From contig JAHBVO010000003.1 of assembly GCA_019637435.1 (NCBI GenBank), positions 744,001 to 808,000 on the forward strand: DNA of 64,000 nucleotides, in the 5' to 3' direction. This DNA comes from Candidatus Obscuribacterales bacterium (GTDB lineage Bacteria; Cyanobacteriota; Vampirovibrionia; Obscuribacterales; Obscuribacteraceae). The notes beneath the pieces were generated by a model, which saw nothing but the letters and a program-made list of their open reading frames with translations, was not told where the DNA came from and ran no database searches. Positions 25,201 through 33,779 of the stretch are shown here, one piece after another. Both the position numbers and the translations under genes were made by a program. The number at the start of each line of letters is the position of its first letter. Position 1 is the first letter of the stretch.

Positions 25201-25522
25201 GTGGTTGGAAGAGATGGAGGCAAAGCAGTTGCTGCACCCGGATCTTCTGCTTGAGATAGGAAACCGTTTGACTCGTACGCAGAGGCGCGACGTCGGCGGT
25301 CTTGAGGAACTCGAGTTAGCGCTTGCCAAGTCCGATTCTGAAAGCTTAAGGCGCATCGCGTTGTACGCCCTGGTCGCTCAGTCAGGGACGTATCGAGGGT
25401 GGACGGAGGACCGATTTGAGCGGTTGGAAGCGTTTCGAAATGATCGCTCACCCTTTATCGCTGAAGTTGCGCAGTTCACGCTGCCTGCGGAGGAAGAAGC
25501 GTTGAAGGCGGCGCGCAGATAA
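22217..25522 (+). CDS. Large HEAT-repeat protein
   Basis: A protein of about 1100 residues made almost wholly of paired helices, with HEAT-type repeats clearest in the second half, such as GIPVLLKALSDPDQAYAAIY, DVRVAVVGALWRNLDRAES and IRVRMKTLERLGFSPVND. There is no signal peptide or membrane span. The start is unclear: GTG 22211, ATG 22217 and ATG 22223 are all in frame; I take the ATG at 22217. The upstream spacer is the divergent region with cysD. HEAT scaffolds bind protein partners and often occur with large membrane-associated complexes, but no partner can be named. A second, smaller HEAT protein is at 50892-52667. Confidence 0.75.
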   Translation: MRMFGKDQSDWKDALKYPPAKALAKIREFFDRSTNNKRIEAMVGIGRLAADGKQEAQFIISKMRGGDFSERLLALHSCHGSRDGGHMLAAVADKSETIRAVARRLITIYGSDDEAVEAFALLPRCARKSFLRQLRLRKRFEPLDRILAELASSDVQDFRSYLPYGSEDFVRKHWAPIEGDTSAMDWERLARNRREFASERLLQLLSTLDSFEPRSIWIANSVLALLAKNRVDATMNVVNEMLRVCSLNQIRLKEVVRAFPVAVAKICEASEDRANIDFYAAFDKLDSDLLIEIMRRYPPRHGIVKILSRLPVSTRRVVYENLAAAWRSDYQGMIDDGILEQMPADIREREAATHLAMDSLLTNPQLRMKYVPFLPFDKVKEFVRAPVSDPSPELRGVAWSALIGAVRFNKNEIAYVLEELKKKKREQDPVRQVIAQSLSMLPPSVFKEAQLADLSQLVKDALESRDLSSTTTYYFEVLILQLVPFYPAWASECLALFWRERGRASVPDFEVRINDQEAMTMEPAIAAVLKQWTKKEYEFAAVTTARLFGCRLKVMKQIIVMLEDIVLNSHNFEYADDAFEVLKNHAHSSLAELVPRMLKKDASWGTQPAVVDYLLKYRQDLLTPYLGQVAHRGRFSSGKRAVVPRLSNGLSRLSSEQLKIYAKSLNAMANDKDSHGYEKAFAVTYLSKIPSCPIYYLSQFIENQKFETYERHLAFTELSRLDEGQGIPVLLKALSDPDQAYAAIYTLRTSLMKMPGEQAFEILDNVSSKQITVEKEVVRLLGDIRYEPALQKVFKLANAELHRDVRVAVVGALWRNLDRAESWDILSKLIDDEEEAVAFAVIRTPSERLNSKGQKLLVGLLLRGLKHDAIRVRMKTLERLGFSPVNDSEMDLLDGVIDSLSSESQDECRMASRAILQLYGHTALSAFPKAALAVVAKRRNILTFVEQLETALISQRSKLAAATFATISALEADPLTLSLRARLAIASMPWGELTQWLEEMEAKQLLHPDLLLEIGNRLTRTQRRDVGGLEELELALAKSDSESLRRIALYALVAQSGTYRGWTEDRFERLEAFRNDRSPFIAEVAQFTLPAEEEALKAARR

Positions 25523-25585
25523 ACTTATATTCAAACTCCTCATGACTACTTGTCATATAATACGCGCGTATTTTTGGACGGCGTC

Positions 25586-27289
25586 ATGACCACTTCATCG
25601 CGTTGCGAAGAGTTAGTGCCGGCGGGCTCGGAGAAGACTCAGCCCGAGGGAAACGGTAGCCCTTTATTTTTAGCTGTCGCGGTCGGTATCGCCGGCGGTG
25701 CCCTCGCGTTGTGGTGCGGTTTCGACCACGCTGTTCCAAGTTGGGATGCTGCCGGGCATCTTCTCAACGGATTGTCGTATCGCGACTTATTCAGGCACGC
25801 GAAACCTTTTGATTTGCACTGGTACCATCAACTTCTTACAGTTAACTGTTTCTATCCGCCATTGACATATGTGTTGGCCGGCGCTGTTAAGACAGTGCTG
25901 GGAACCAGTCTGTGGACTGATTCGCTGATGAAGGTTTTCTACCTCACGGTGTTGAACGTCAGTGTTTATGGGCTGGTTTCAAAACTTACTAAAGATCGAT
26001 TGGCTGCTGTCTTTTCGTTATTAGTCGTCAATCTGTATCCCGAAGTTGCGGCAGAAAGCCATAAGAGCATGCTCGACTTTCCGGTCATGTCGATGACTGC
26101 TCTGAGTTTATTCGCTTTAGCTAGTTGGAACGAGAAGCGTGATTGGAAACGGGCATCACTCGTAGCGCTTGCTACAGCGGCTGCGCTGATGACGAAACAA
26201 GTTTGTGCTGCTTTCTTGCTTTTACCGTTTGCCTATTACGCGCTGGGAGCCGCCAGGGAAAAACGGTGGAACCAGGTTGCAATGCTGGTATCTAGCGGTT
26301 TAGCTGCTGGAGCGGCTTTGATTCCCTGGATGCTTGTATCGGCTCCAACGATCAAGAAAGTTGCTGCCGAGATTCAAGTCGCGCTGGGTAACAAGCAGGT
26401 TTCCGACGTTTTCTTCAGCAATGTTGTTGCCTACATTGGTTTCATTCCAGTTATGGCGACGCCGTTTCTTCTCATCGTTGCTATTGCGAGCGTGTTTCTT
26501 CTGAGGAGGGAACGGCATAAGCAGCTCGCGGTGCTCTGGCTGTCTGCGCTGTCCGGTTTAATTGCCTTAAGTACTCTGACCTGGCAATACGCGTTGCCAC
26601 GTTACTTCATCTCAGCCTTAATCGTTCTTGCTGCGTACACCGGATGTGCGCTGGCAACATTGTGGCGAGCAGAGGGGCTCTCGAAGCGCGCTGCTGGTGC
26701 GACAGAGGAGCGGAGGAACCTGCTCAGAGGACGCGCAGTGGTTGCCGCACTTTTGCTGACCGGCGCGGTTGGATACACGGCTATAAATTTCTCTCCGTAT
26801 CCCCTCGCTGAGAATCGCGGGCTTGATTTTGTGCGTGCGGTTTCCTTGCGACCGGTTACTAAAGGAACTAAAGACAGGTTCGAACACCCTTGTCCTGACG
26901 AGGATTGGGGGATCGGTTGGGCGCTCTGGGAAATTAAGAACAGGGATGGAGATGCACCTGTCTGGTTGAATGTATTACCGAGCACGCAGCAGATCAACGT
27001 TCATGCTTTCGAGTATTTCGCGCGTCATGGTAGCTTTCAGGTTAAACCAACGACGTCTCGCTCGTGGTCGGCTGCAGGCGACTCTTCGAAGTTTCACGAA
27101 GAAGATGCCTTGCACTACCAGTGGTATCTGTTGAAGACAGGCGAGCAAGGTTTCAAGTTCCACGACCATCACAGTCGGGTTGGATTCAATCAGTTAGTCA
27201 ACTTCATCGAGACCGGCGGCAAGTTTGAGCTGATCTCTGAGAAGAGTCTTCCTGACGGTAGTATCGCGTCTCTCTATCGACAACGATGA
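25586..27289 (+). CDS. GT-C-like membrane protein (ArnT/PMT family style)
   Basis: A 567-residue multi-span protein. An early DH-type motif, PSWDAAGHLL, in the first loop is like the catalytic aspartate loop of lipid-linked glycosyltransferases (GT39/GT83 style). About ten hydrophobic segments follow, then a soluble C-terminal domain from about residue 420. I start at the ATG at 25586 rather than a TTG at 25550. It follows the HEAT protein by about 60 bases, so co-transcription is likely. It is the first of five such proteins in the window; the donor would be a polyprenyl-phosphate sugar, but donor and acceptor are unknown. Confidence 0.7.
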   Translation: MTTSSRCEELVPAGSEKTQPEGNGSPLFLAVAVGIAGGALALWCGFDHAVPSWDAAGHLLNGLSYRDLFRHAKPFDLHWYHQLLTVNCFYPPLTYVLAGAVKTVLGTSLWTDSLMKVFYLTVLNVSVYGLVSKLTKDRLAAVFSLLVVNLYPEVAAESHKSMLDFPVMSMTALSLFALASWNEKRDWKRASLVALATAAALMTKQVCAAFLLLPFAYYALGAAREKRWNQVAMLVSSGLAAGAALIPWMLVSAPTIKKVAAEIQVALGNKQVSDVFFSNVVAYIGFIPVMATPFLLIVAIASVFLLRRERHKQLAVLWLSALSGLIALSTLTWQYALPRYFISALIVLAAYTGCALATLWRAEGLSKRAAGATEERRNLLRGRAVVAALLLTGAVGYTAINFSPYPLAENRGLDFVRAVSLRPVTKGTKDRFEHPCPDEDWGIGWALWEIKNRDGDAPVWLNVLPSTQQINVHAFEYFARHGSFQVKPTTSRSWSAAGDSSKFHEEDALHYQWYLLKTGEQGFKFHDHHSRVGFNQLVNFIETGGKFELISEKSLPDGSIASLYRQR

Positions 27290-27331
27290 GCAGGCCGGTT
27301 TCGTGACTGTTCGTGCTTGTTAAAACAGGTT

Positions 27332-28624
27332 CTATTGAAACGGCCAGCGAATCGGAAGCGATCCGACAGTCGTTTTATTCTTCATCGAGCGCGCCGCGAG
27401 TTCCCGATCTTTTCCGATTTCTTCTGCGACATAGCTGAACACGCGAGTTCCGCCCTTTCCGTTTAAGTGCACGGAATCTTCAAAGTCTTCAGTTGTGAAT
27501 CTGTGCTTTTCCAGCGGCTTCACTACCTTGGCATCATATTTGGTGGCAAGCATTTCTACTTTCTTTTCGAAGCGTGCTTTTATGTCGTCCGGCAAAAGGG
27601 CTAAATTCTCGTTGGTGACCGGCATCTCGACGAGAACGACAGGAATCGCATGCGACTGGGCGAGCGCTAAAAATTTGTCGAGATAGCTCATCTGGGTTTT
27701 GAAAACTTGATTGTTGACCGGTAAGTAAATGCGTCGATATTCTTTTAGATCGAAGAGATTGTTCTTCCGTGCCTCGTAAATGGGTTTGGAGTTGTCCAGC
27801 ACGCCGCTGTCATTTTTCGGTTCTGCAATCAGATCCGCGGTGGGAACTGATGCCGTTGCGGCTGCTGCCTTTTCCATTTCCTTAGTAGCGTTGTAGAGGT
27901 CGACAGGATGCCCGGTGACGCGCGCGGTGTAGCCGGTCAGGAACGTTTTATAATCGCCTCTGTTTTTGTACACATCCGAGAAATATCCGAGAGCGAAATT
28001 TGTAATCGATTCCTTCGACCGCTTCTGCTCGAAAAGATCCTTTATGCAAGTGAGGTCCGCGAGAATCGAATAGGTGGGAGTCTTTTCAGGGTCCTGGCGC
28101 AGGTTATCGAGGAAGTCTCGAGGCGCGATTCCCAGGACGATCATCTCAGGTGACTTTCCGCTGTCCAGATATTTTTTGAGGATCAAATACTGGTCGGACA
28201 TGATACTAGCCGCGACTGCTAAATCCAGTACGTTGCGTTGCTTTCCTGACTGGCGGGCAAGTTCGTTTTGAAAAAAGTCAGCCTTTGTGTATTCATCGAT
28301 GACGTTGCGATAATACCAGCGGTCGTATCGAGTTTTCCGCTTGTAGAAGTCGTCATCGCAGCGGACGGATGGAACGAGTACTAGTGAAGAGCCGAGGAGC
28401 AAAACTTGCGGGTTCTCGTGCGCAGACATACACGGTGGTAGTTTTGCCACCAGGAAGTTTTGATTGATCGTAGTCAGACCTGTGTGGTTAAACAGTCGCA
28501 GTGGCTTCACTTCCTTGATGATAGCCTCCGCCGCAATGAACATGCCGATCATCAGAATGGTAGTGCTGCCGGCGATGGTGGTCGCTAGCCGCTTTAATTT
28601 TCCTGGTGTGGTTCCGTTTGTCAC
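27332..28624 (-). CDS. SGNH-hydrolase-like protein, partner of MBOAT
   Basis: A 430-residue protein with one N-terminal membrane anchor and an extracytoplasmic domain. The block LLLGSSLVLVPS near residue 85 takes the GDS position (the serine in GSS), and DSVHLNGKGGTRVF near the end supplies the Asp-x-x-His pair of the SGNH fold. This arrangement fits AlgJ/AlgX/DltD-type proteins that finish O-acylation. It starts with GTG at 28624, 57 bases after the MBOAT gene, in one transcription unit. The protein likely moves acyl groups onto a surface glycan outside the membrane; which glycan is not known. Confidence 0.75.
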   Translation of the reverse strand: MTNGTTPGKLKRLATTIAGSTTILMIGMFIAAEAIIKEVKPLRLFNHTGLTTINQNFLVAKLPPCMSAHENPQVLLLGSSLVLVPSVRCDDDFYKRKTRYDRWYYRNVIDEYTKADFFQNELARQSGKQRNVLDLAVAASIMSDQYLILKKYLDSGKSPEMIVLGIAPRDFLDNLRQDPEKTPTYSILADLTCIKDLFEQKRSKESITNFALGYFSDVYKNRGDYKTFLTGYTARVTGHPVDLYNATKEMEKAAAATASVPTADLIAEPKNDSGVLDNSKPIYEARKNNLFDLKEYRRIYLPVNNQVFKTQMSYLDKFLALAQSHAIPVVLVEMPVTNENLALLPDDIKARFEKKVEMLATKYDAKVVKPLEKHRFTTEDFEDSVHLNGKGGTRVFSYVAEEIGKDRELAARSMKNKTTVGSLPIRWPFQ

Positions 28625-28681
28625 TGCTGTGAGATTGCCGTTTCAGAGAGTTGCTGCTTTGCTTGTTTCGCTCGCGAATAA

Positions 28682-30139
28682 CTAGAACTGGAAGTATATA
28701 AACGGTTTGGAATCGTCCGGTGTGAATGTGATGATTGCAAACAGAAGAGCCGTGCAGAATACGGCTTTGACAGGAGCAGGGAGCTTCTTGAAGTATTGCT
28801 TGGTGTTCAGGTAACTCACCGGCCAGTTTTGAATCAACAGCAACGCTACCATCGCCATCACCACCGGCACTACCACAGGCATGTTCTCCTTAAGAACGAA
28901 GAACTGCCCCTGCTCTGCCGCAGCGTAGATTGGTTTGAAAAACACCATTCGTTTTACAATCGAAAATGCTGTGCCGATGTTTTCGACACGGAAGAAAACC
29001 CAGCCTACGCATACTACGTGGAAGGTCAAGAGAAGCGACATTAGGTGAAAAACTTTCGTCTGCGCAAAAGATTTGAGCCATTCCACTTTGTCACGGATAA
29101 ATGTGAATTCGCGGTGGATTATGAGGGCGAGACCGTGATAGACGCCCCAGACTACGAAGCTCCAGCTCGCTCCATGCCAGAGACCGCCAAGTGCCATTGT
29201 CAAAAAGAGGTTGCGATTTGTCATCCAGCGACCGCCGCGCGAGCCGCCCAGCGGAATGAAAAGGTAGTCTCTGAGCCAGGTTGAAAGAGAGATGTGCCAG
29301 CGATGCCAGAAGTCGGACATATTGCTGGCAATGTAAGGCATGTTGAAGTTGATAGGAATTTTGTAGCCGAACAGCATCGCCGAGCCTCGTGCGATGTCAG
29401 TGTAACCGGAGAAATCGAAGTAAATCTGGAATGCGAATGCGTAGGCGAAGAGCCATAGTTCAGGCGCGCCGTACGAAGACGGTTCTTGCAGACCCATTTG
29501 CACCAGCACCGCCAGGTTGTCTGCAAACAGGACTTTTTTAGCGAGCCCAATCAAGATAAGTGGAAGACCTTCGTCGAACATCTTGAGAGTTGGATGCTTC
29601 TCTCGATGCGAGAGCATTTGCGCCACGAAGTCCGGATAACGTTTGATCGGACCGGCGATCTGAGTTGGGAAGAAGGCTGCGAAGAGTGAGAACAGAACGA
29701 AGTTATCGACCGGTTTATTGCCACGGTAAACTTCGAATAGATAGTGGATGAATTCGAATGTGAAGAACGAAATCGCCAGTGGCAAGATGATATTCACGTG
29801 CCAGTCCGGCGTCTGATGTGTGACCAGACCGACCACCGAAGCTGCACTGGTAACGAAAAGGGTTGCGTATTTGAAGACGCCGAGGCAGAGCAGGTTGGCA
29901 GTGATGCCGATGCCGAATATAAGTTTGCGGTGACTCTGGGCGTTGTGGAGAATGTTGCCCAGCATGTAGTTGGCGGCTGTCATGCCGACGATTAGCAAAA
30001 TGAACGCTGGGTTCCAGCACATGTAGAAGAACCAGCTCGCCGCGAGCAGCATGGGCAAGCGGAACTTCAGCGGCAGCACCCAGAAGAGCGTGACCACCAC
30101 CGGTAAAAACAGCAGGTAATCGAGGCTAGTGAAAAGCAT
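28682..30139 (-). CDS. MBOAT O-acyltransferase (AlgI-like)
   Basis: A 485-residue multi-span protein of the membrane-bound O-acyltransferase family, which carries acyl groups from a cytoplasmic donor across the membrane. It has the DFSGYTDIARGSAMLFG region, FWHRWHISLSTWLRDYLFIPLGG and the catalytic histidine in ALGGLWHGASWSFVVWG. The family usually works with an SGNH partner, which follows here by 57 bases. Together they should O-acetylate an exported polysaccharide or other surface polymer. A convergent arrangement with the GT-C protein at 25586 places it among the glycan genes. Confidence 0.92.
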   Translation of the reverse strand: MLFTSLDYLLFLPVVVTLFWVLPLKFRLPMLLAASWFFYMCWNPAFILLIVGMTAANYMLGNILHNAQSHRKLIFGIGITANLLCLGVFKYATLFVTSAASVVGLVTHQTPDWHVNIILPLAISFFTFEFIHYLFEVYRGNKPVDNFVLFSLFAAFFPTQIAGPIKRYPDFVAQMLSHREKHPTLKMFDEGLPLILIGLAKKVLFADNLAVLVQMGLQEPSSYGAPELWLFAYAFAFQIYFDFSGYTDIARGSAMLFGYKIPINFNMPYIASNMSDFWHRWHISLSTWLRDYLFIPLGGSRGGRWMTNRNLFLTMALGGLWHGASWSFVVWGVYHGLALIIHREFTFIRDKVEWLKSFAQTKVFHLMSLLLTFHVVCVGWVFFRVENIGTAFSIVKRMVFFKPIYAAAEQGQFFVLKENMPVVVPVVMAMVALLLIQNWPVSYLNTKQYFKKLPAPVKAVFCTALLFAIITFTPDDSKPFIYFQF

Positions 30140-30337
30140 AGCGGTTCCGGCTAATCAACCTGTACGAAGGTCCGATGGTAGCATGAAACCTCTTGTCATT
30201 CCGGTCAGTAATCTAAGGTATGCAAGTTTAAAAGTATTTAGCTATCTGTTGACTACCCGGGCAATACCACGGGCTCAGGGATTGGACTAAATGTCGCGAG
30301 ATGATCGTGGTTTAATTCAAGCGGTCAGGATGAATCT

Positions 30338-30904
30338 TTATTGCTTACTATTTTTTGTTAGATTCAGGCGAGAAATCGCGTAGCTATTAATCGCCAGCAC
30401 GCTAAGCGCGTCAGTAATTTCACCCTGTGCCACCATGTGCAGTGCTTCGTCAAAATGAACGCGTTTGGTTGCCAGCTCCTCGGTTCCATCCGGTTGTGCA
30501 ATGCCCTGCGTCAAGCCGGTTGCGAGAAACCAGAATGCTTCCTCGTTCGATACTGAGTTGGATAAGTGCGCGGTTCCGAGAAGCTCCCAGGTTGAGGCGG
30601 ATAAACCGGTCTCTTCCAGCAGTTCTCTCTGTGCGGCTTCCAGCGGCTCCTCTCCTTCAGGACATCCGCCTTCCGGAATTTCCCATGAATAGAGGTCCAG
30701 CGGGTATCTATACTGACCAACCAGGTAGATGAAACCCTCGTCGTCGATTGGCAAGACGCCAATCGCTTTGTTCTTGTAATGGACGATGCCATAAATTCCC
30801 GGGCTTCCGTCAGGTCGAATGACGTTGTCTTCGCGCACTCGGATCCAGGGATTCTCGTAAACAACACTCTTATCTACTGTAGTCCAGGGGTTTGCAACTT
30901 TCAT
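30338..30904 (-). CDS. Nudix hydrolase (ADP-ribose pyrophosphatase type)
   Basis: A 188-residue protein with a perfect Nudix box, G-x5-E-x7-RELLEETGL, at about residues 78-100. The upstream FIYLVGQYRYPLDLYSWEIPEGG is typical of the ADP-ribose/NDP-sugar group (NudF, YffH). It would hydrolyse nucleotide-diphosphate sugars or ADP-ribose to the monophosphate. It stands alone on this strand, with the CNNM genes starting 135 bases away in the other direction. Confidence 0.9.
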   Translation of the reverse strand: MKVANPWTTVDKSVVYENPWIRVREDNVIRPDGSPGIYGIVHYKNKAIGVLPIDDEGFIYLVGQYRYPLDLYSWEIPEGGCPEGEEPLEAAQRELLEETGLSASTWELLGTAHLSNSVSNEEAFWFLATGLTQGIAQPDGTEELATKRVHFDEALHMVAQGEITDALSVLAINSYAISRLNLTKNSKQ

Positions 30905-31039
30905 GAGAACTTCGCGGGTTGGGAAAGGGCGATTTTATCAGCCCGACCTTCTGATAGTAATGACCGGCGGTTCATGTCCGCGAAACACTGCGTACAAAAG
31001 GGCATAGCAGTATTTAGTCTTCTGCTATGTTGAATCAAT

Positions 31040-32344
31040 ATGATTCCGAGTTTGCTTCTGGCCGCATTACTAATTTCAGTCAACGCATTCTATGTGGCGG
31101 CGGAGTTCGCGACAGTTGCAGCAAGGCGTGCTCAGATCCGGAGACTCGCCCATGAAGGAAATGCAGCAGCGGTTAGATTGCTCGAGATAATCGAAAAGCC
31201 GCGTGAGCTGGACCAGTACATAGCGACGTGTCAGATAGGTATCACCTTTTCCAGTCTCGTTAACGGCGCATACACGGAAGCTAATCTTGCACCGATTATT
31301 TCGGCGGGCCTGATTGAGGTTCTTAATTTGGAACCGGCGCCCGCTTTGTCAATTGCCGCCTTCTGCATACTTACAGGCCTAACGCTCACTCAAATTCTCT
31401 TTGGTGAGTTGCTCCCGAAAGCCGTCGCGCTTACCTATTCTGATCGAATCGCGCTCGCTATGTATTGGCCATTGACTATATCATCGAGAATTTTTAAACC
31501 GTTCATCTGGTTGTTGAATGGCAGTGGAACGGGGCTGCTGGCGTTGTTCGGTGTTCCCGCTTCATCGCATAAACACATTCATTCGCTCGATGAAATCGAG
31601 TTGCTGCTTGCCGACAGTAAGGATGGTGGTTTGCTGGAGCCGGAAGAGCATGAGCGTTTGCATCACGCGATCGAATTGAGTCAGGAGACTGCGCGGCAGA
31701 TTATGACACCGCGAACGAAGCTTACCGCGATGAGCATTCGTGGTGGACTGGAAGAGTGCTATACGCTTGCTCTGGAAAGTCCGTTCACGCGTGTTCTGAT
31801 TTACGGCGATACCATTGATGACGTTCTTGGTATCGTGAACGTCAAAGATGTCGTTTCAGCGCGCATCAACAACCGAGGGGCTGATGGCATAGAGCCGTTG
31901 ATTCGTCCAATTCCAATCGTGCCGGAAAACTTGAGTATGGATCGTCTCATGAAGGAACTCAAGGATCATCATTCGCACTGCGCTGTCGTGATGGATGAAC
32001 ATGGTGGCACTCTCGGTCTGGTTACTGTTGGCGATATACTTGGTGAACTCATGGAAGAGACCGCGGTCGATGAGTTCAAGCGCGATATAAAAGTGGAATT
32101 TCTCGAAGATGATAGCGTGTGCTTGTCCGGCGCGTATAAGCTCAAACGCGCCAGCAAGTTTCTCGGTGAAGTTCCTGATACCGATGCTGATACCATTAAC
32201 GGTTTAGTAATCGAAACATTGGGGCGTGTTCCTTCACCTGGCGAGATTGTTGAGCTCAAAGATGTGACCCTCGAAATTGAGGACGTGGAGCACAATGCCG
32301 TTACCTACCTGATCGTGCGCAGGAAGGAGGATAGCGGTGTTTGA
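31040..32344 (+). CDS. CNNM/CorC-family transporter (first copy)
   Basis: A 434-residue protein with an N-terminal CNNM (DUF21) membrane domain of about four spans (AEFATVAARRAQIRRLA, GELLPKAVALTY), two CBS domains from about residue 200 (TPRTKLTAMSI, GTLGLVTVGDILGEL) and a C-terminal CorC_HlyC domain. Such proteins are tied to magnesium or cobalt efflux and membrane stability; the exact cargo is not settled for most. The second copy overlaps it by eight bases. No ribosome binding site is visible at its ATG. Confidence 0.9.
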   Translation: MIPSLLLAALLISVNAFYVAAEFATVAARRAQIRRLAHEGNAAAVRLLEIIEKPRELDQYIATCQIGITFSSLVNGAYTEANLAPIISAGLIEVLNLEPAPALSIAAFCILTGLTLTQILFGELLPKAVALTYSDRIALAMYWPLTISSRIFKPFIWLLNGSGTGLLALFGVPASSHKHIHSLDEIELLLADSKDGGLLEPEEHERLHHAIELSQETARQIMTPRTKLTAMSIRGGLEECYTLALESPFTRVLIYGDTIDDVLGIVNVKDVVSARINNRGADGIEPLIRPIPIVPENLSMDRLMKELKDHHSHCAVVMDEHGGTLGLVTVGDILGELMEETAVDEFKRDIKVEFLEDDSVCLSGAYKLKRASKFLGEVPDTDADTINGLVIETLGRVPSPGEIVELKDVTLEIEDVEHNAVTYLIVRRKEDSGV

Positions 32345-33647
32345 AATCGCGATAATTCTGATTTTGATTGTATTCAATGCGATGTTTGTTGCCTCGGAGT
32401 TTGCTATAGTTTCAGCTCCGAAAGTTGCAATCGAAGGGCAAGCGGCTGCCGGTTCCAAGCGCGCAAAGCGGGTTCTTGATGTTCTTAAAACTCCTGCTCT
32501 TCAGGACAGATATATCGCAACGGCGCAGGTTGGTATCACAATCGCCAGTCTCGGTTTAGGTATGTATGGTGAGCAAGTTCTGGCGCACTGGCTGGAGTCG
32601 CTGCTCGAACACAGTACGTTCATCCAGGTTGCTTCGATTCACGGTATCGCGAGCATGACTGCTCTTCTGGTCCTCACCTATTTCCACATTGTTCTCGGCG
32701 AGATGGTGCCGAAGTCTCTGGCGCTGCAGCGGTCTCAACTGTTCTTGACGTGGCTGGTGGTGCCGATGTCGTTTTTCACAAAACTATTCTGGCCTATTAT
32801 TTTGGTTTTGAACGGTTTAAGCAATGTGCTGTTGAGAAAACTGTTGGGGATCGACCGAGCCAAATCCAGCTTCGCCGCCTTCACTCCGGAGGAAATTGAA
32901 TTTATTGTTCAAGAGAGTGAAACCGAAGGCATTCTCAGTGATGAGATGGGCACGGTCATTAAAGAGTTGTTTGATTTTGGTGAACGCATAGCTGAAGACA
33001 TCATGGTCCCTCGTGTCCACATGGTGGCGTTGCCGATGCGTACGACCGGCATCGAGGTGCGTAAGGTTTTGAATGCCTCTTTGCACACGAGATATCCAGT
33101 ATTTCAAGGCGATAAGGACAACATTGTCGGCTCGGTCCACATCAAAGACCTGGGCTCGATAGTCGATGAGGATGGCGTTGTTTCTTTGCCACTACGGCCG
33201 GTGCCATATCTTCCAAGCTCGGCCCCGATTCAGACGGTGCTCGACGCAATGAAAGAGTTCAGTACCCACATTGCCATCGTGCTCGATGAATATGGCGGTA
33301 CAGCTGGCTTCATAACGATTCAGGATGTGTTCGAGGAAGTGCTGGGGGATTATGAAACGGAGAATGCGCATCAAATCGAAAAGATGAATGATGGCTCATT
33401 GCGTGCCGCCGGCACTGTTCGATTAGATGAAATCGCGGAGCTCTTCGAGATTGAGCTGGAGCATGAGGAAGTCACGACTGTGAGTGGTCTTGTGCTTGAT
33501 CGGTTGTCGCGGCCTCCGCGGGTCGGCGATCACATTAGATATGGATCGGTTTCAATCACAGTCTTGCGTGTTCTTGGGCGGGGCGTGCACACCTGTACCA
33601 TTAAGAAAGTTGAGAAGTCTGAAATAGCCGAAGCGGAAGAAGATTGA
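32337..33647 (+). CDS. CNNM/CorC-family transporter (second copy)
   Basis: A 436-residue paralog with the same layout: DUF21 membrane domain (ASEFAIVSAPKVAIEG, VLGEMVPKSLAL), CBS pair (MVPRVHMVALPM, GTAGFITIQDVFEEVLGDYE) and CorC_HlyC domain. It starts with a GTG (32337) six bases after a perfect AGGAGG inside the first copy, and overlaps that gene by eight bases. The pair is therefore made from one mRNA, possibly as a heterodimer, since CNNM proteins dimerise. A palindromic operator lies in the short spacer after it. Confidence 0.9.
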   Translation: MFEIAIILILIVFNAMFVASEFAIVSAPKVAIEGQAAAGSKRAKRVLDVLKTPALQDRYIATAQVGITIASLGLGMYGEQVLAHWLESLLEHSTFIQVASIHGIASMTALLVLTYFHIVLGEMVPKSLALQRSQLFLTWLVVPMSFFTKLFWPIILVLNGLSNVLLRKLLGIDRAKSSFAAFTPEEIEFIVQESETEGILSDEMGTVIKELFDFGERIAEDIMVPRVHMVALPMRTTGIEVRKVLNASLHTRYPVFQGDKDNIVGSVHIKDLGSIVDEDGVVSLPLRPVPYLPSSAPIQTVLDAMKEFSTHIAIVLDEYGGTAGFITIQDVFEEVLGDYETENAHQIEKMNDGSLRAAGTVRLDEIAELFEIELEHEEVTTVSGLVLDRLSRPPRVGDHIRYGSVSITVLRVLGRGVHTCTIKKVEKSEIAEAEED

Positions 33648-33706
33648 ACTCTTCTTGATGTCAAGGATTGCCTGGTGGGCGTGCACCTGTCAACATATGT
33701 GCGTTC

Positions 33707-33731
33707 AAAGTTGACTAAGTTAGTCGACTTT
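33707..33731 (+). promoter_or_regulatory. Palindromic operator over the rrf2 promoter
   Basis: AAAGTTGACTAA, one G, TTAGTCGACTTT: two 12-base arms with one mismatch, centred at 33719. TTGACT (33711-33716) can serve as a -35 element and TCTAAA (33733-33738), after 16 bases, as a weak -10. The site is about 50 bases before the Rrf2 gene and covers its promoter, as expected for autoregulation. An imperfect hairpin (AGTGG/CCACT, 33761-33774) then lies between AGG (33758-33760) and the ATG. Confidence 0.6.
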
Positions 33732-33779
33732 ATCTAAAACTCACGTTGAACAAGTACAGGAGTGGTTCACCACTAAGTC

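Noticed and set aside
27290..27345. Inverted repeat GGCCGGTTTC ... GAAACGGCC between convergent genes
   Set aside because: The arms pair imperfectly, the loop is long and there is no T-tract, so it is not a convincing terminator.
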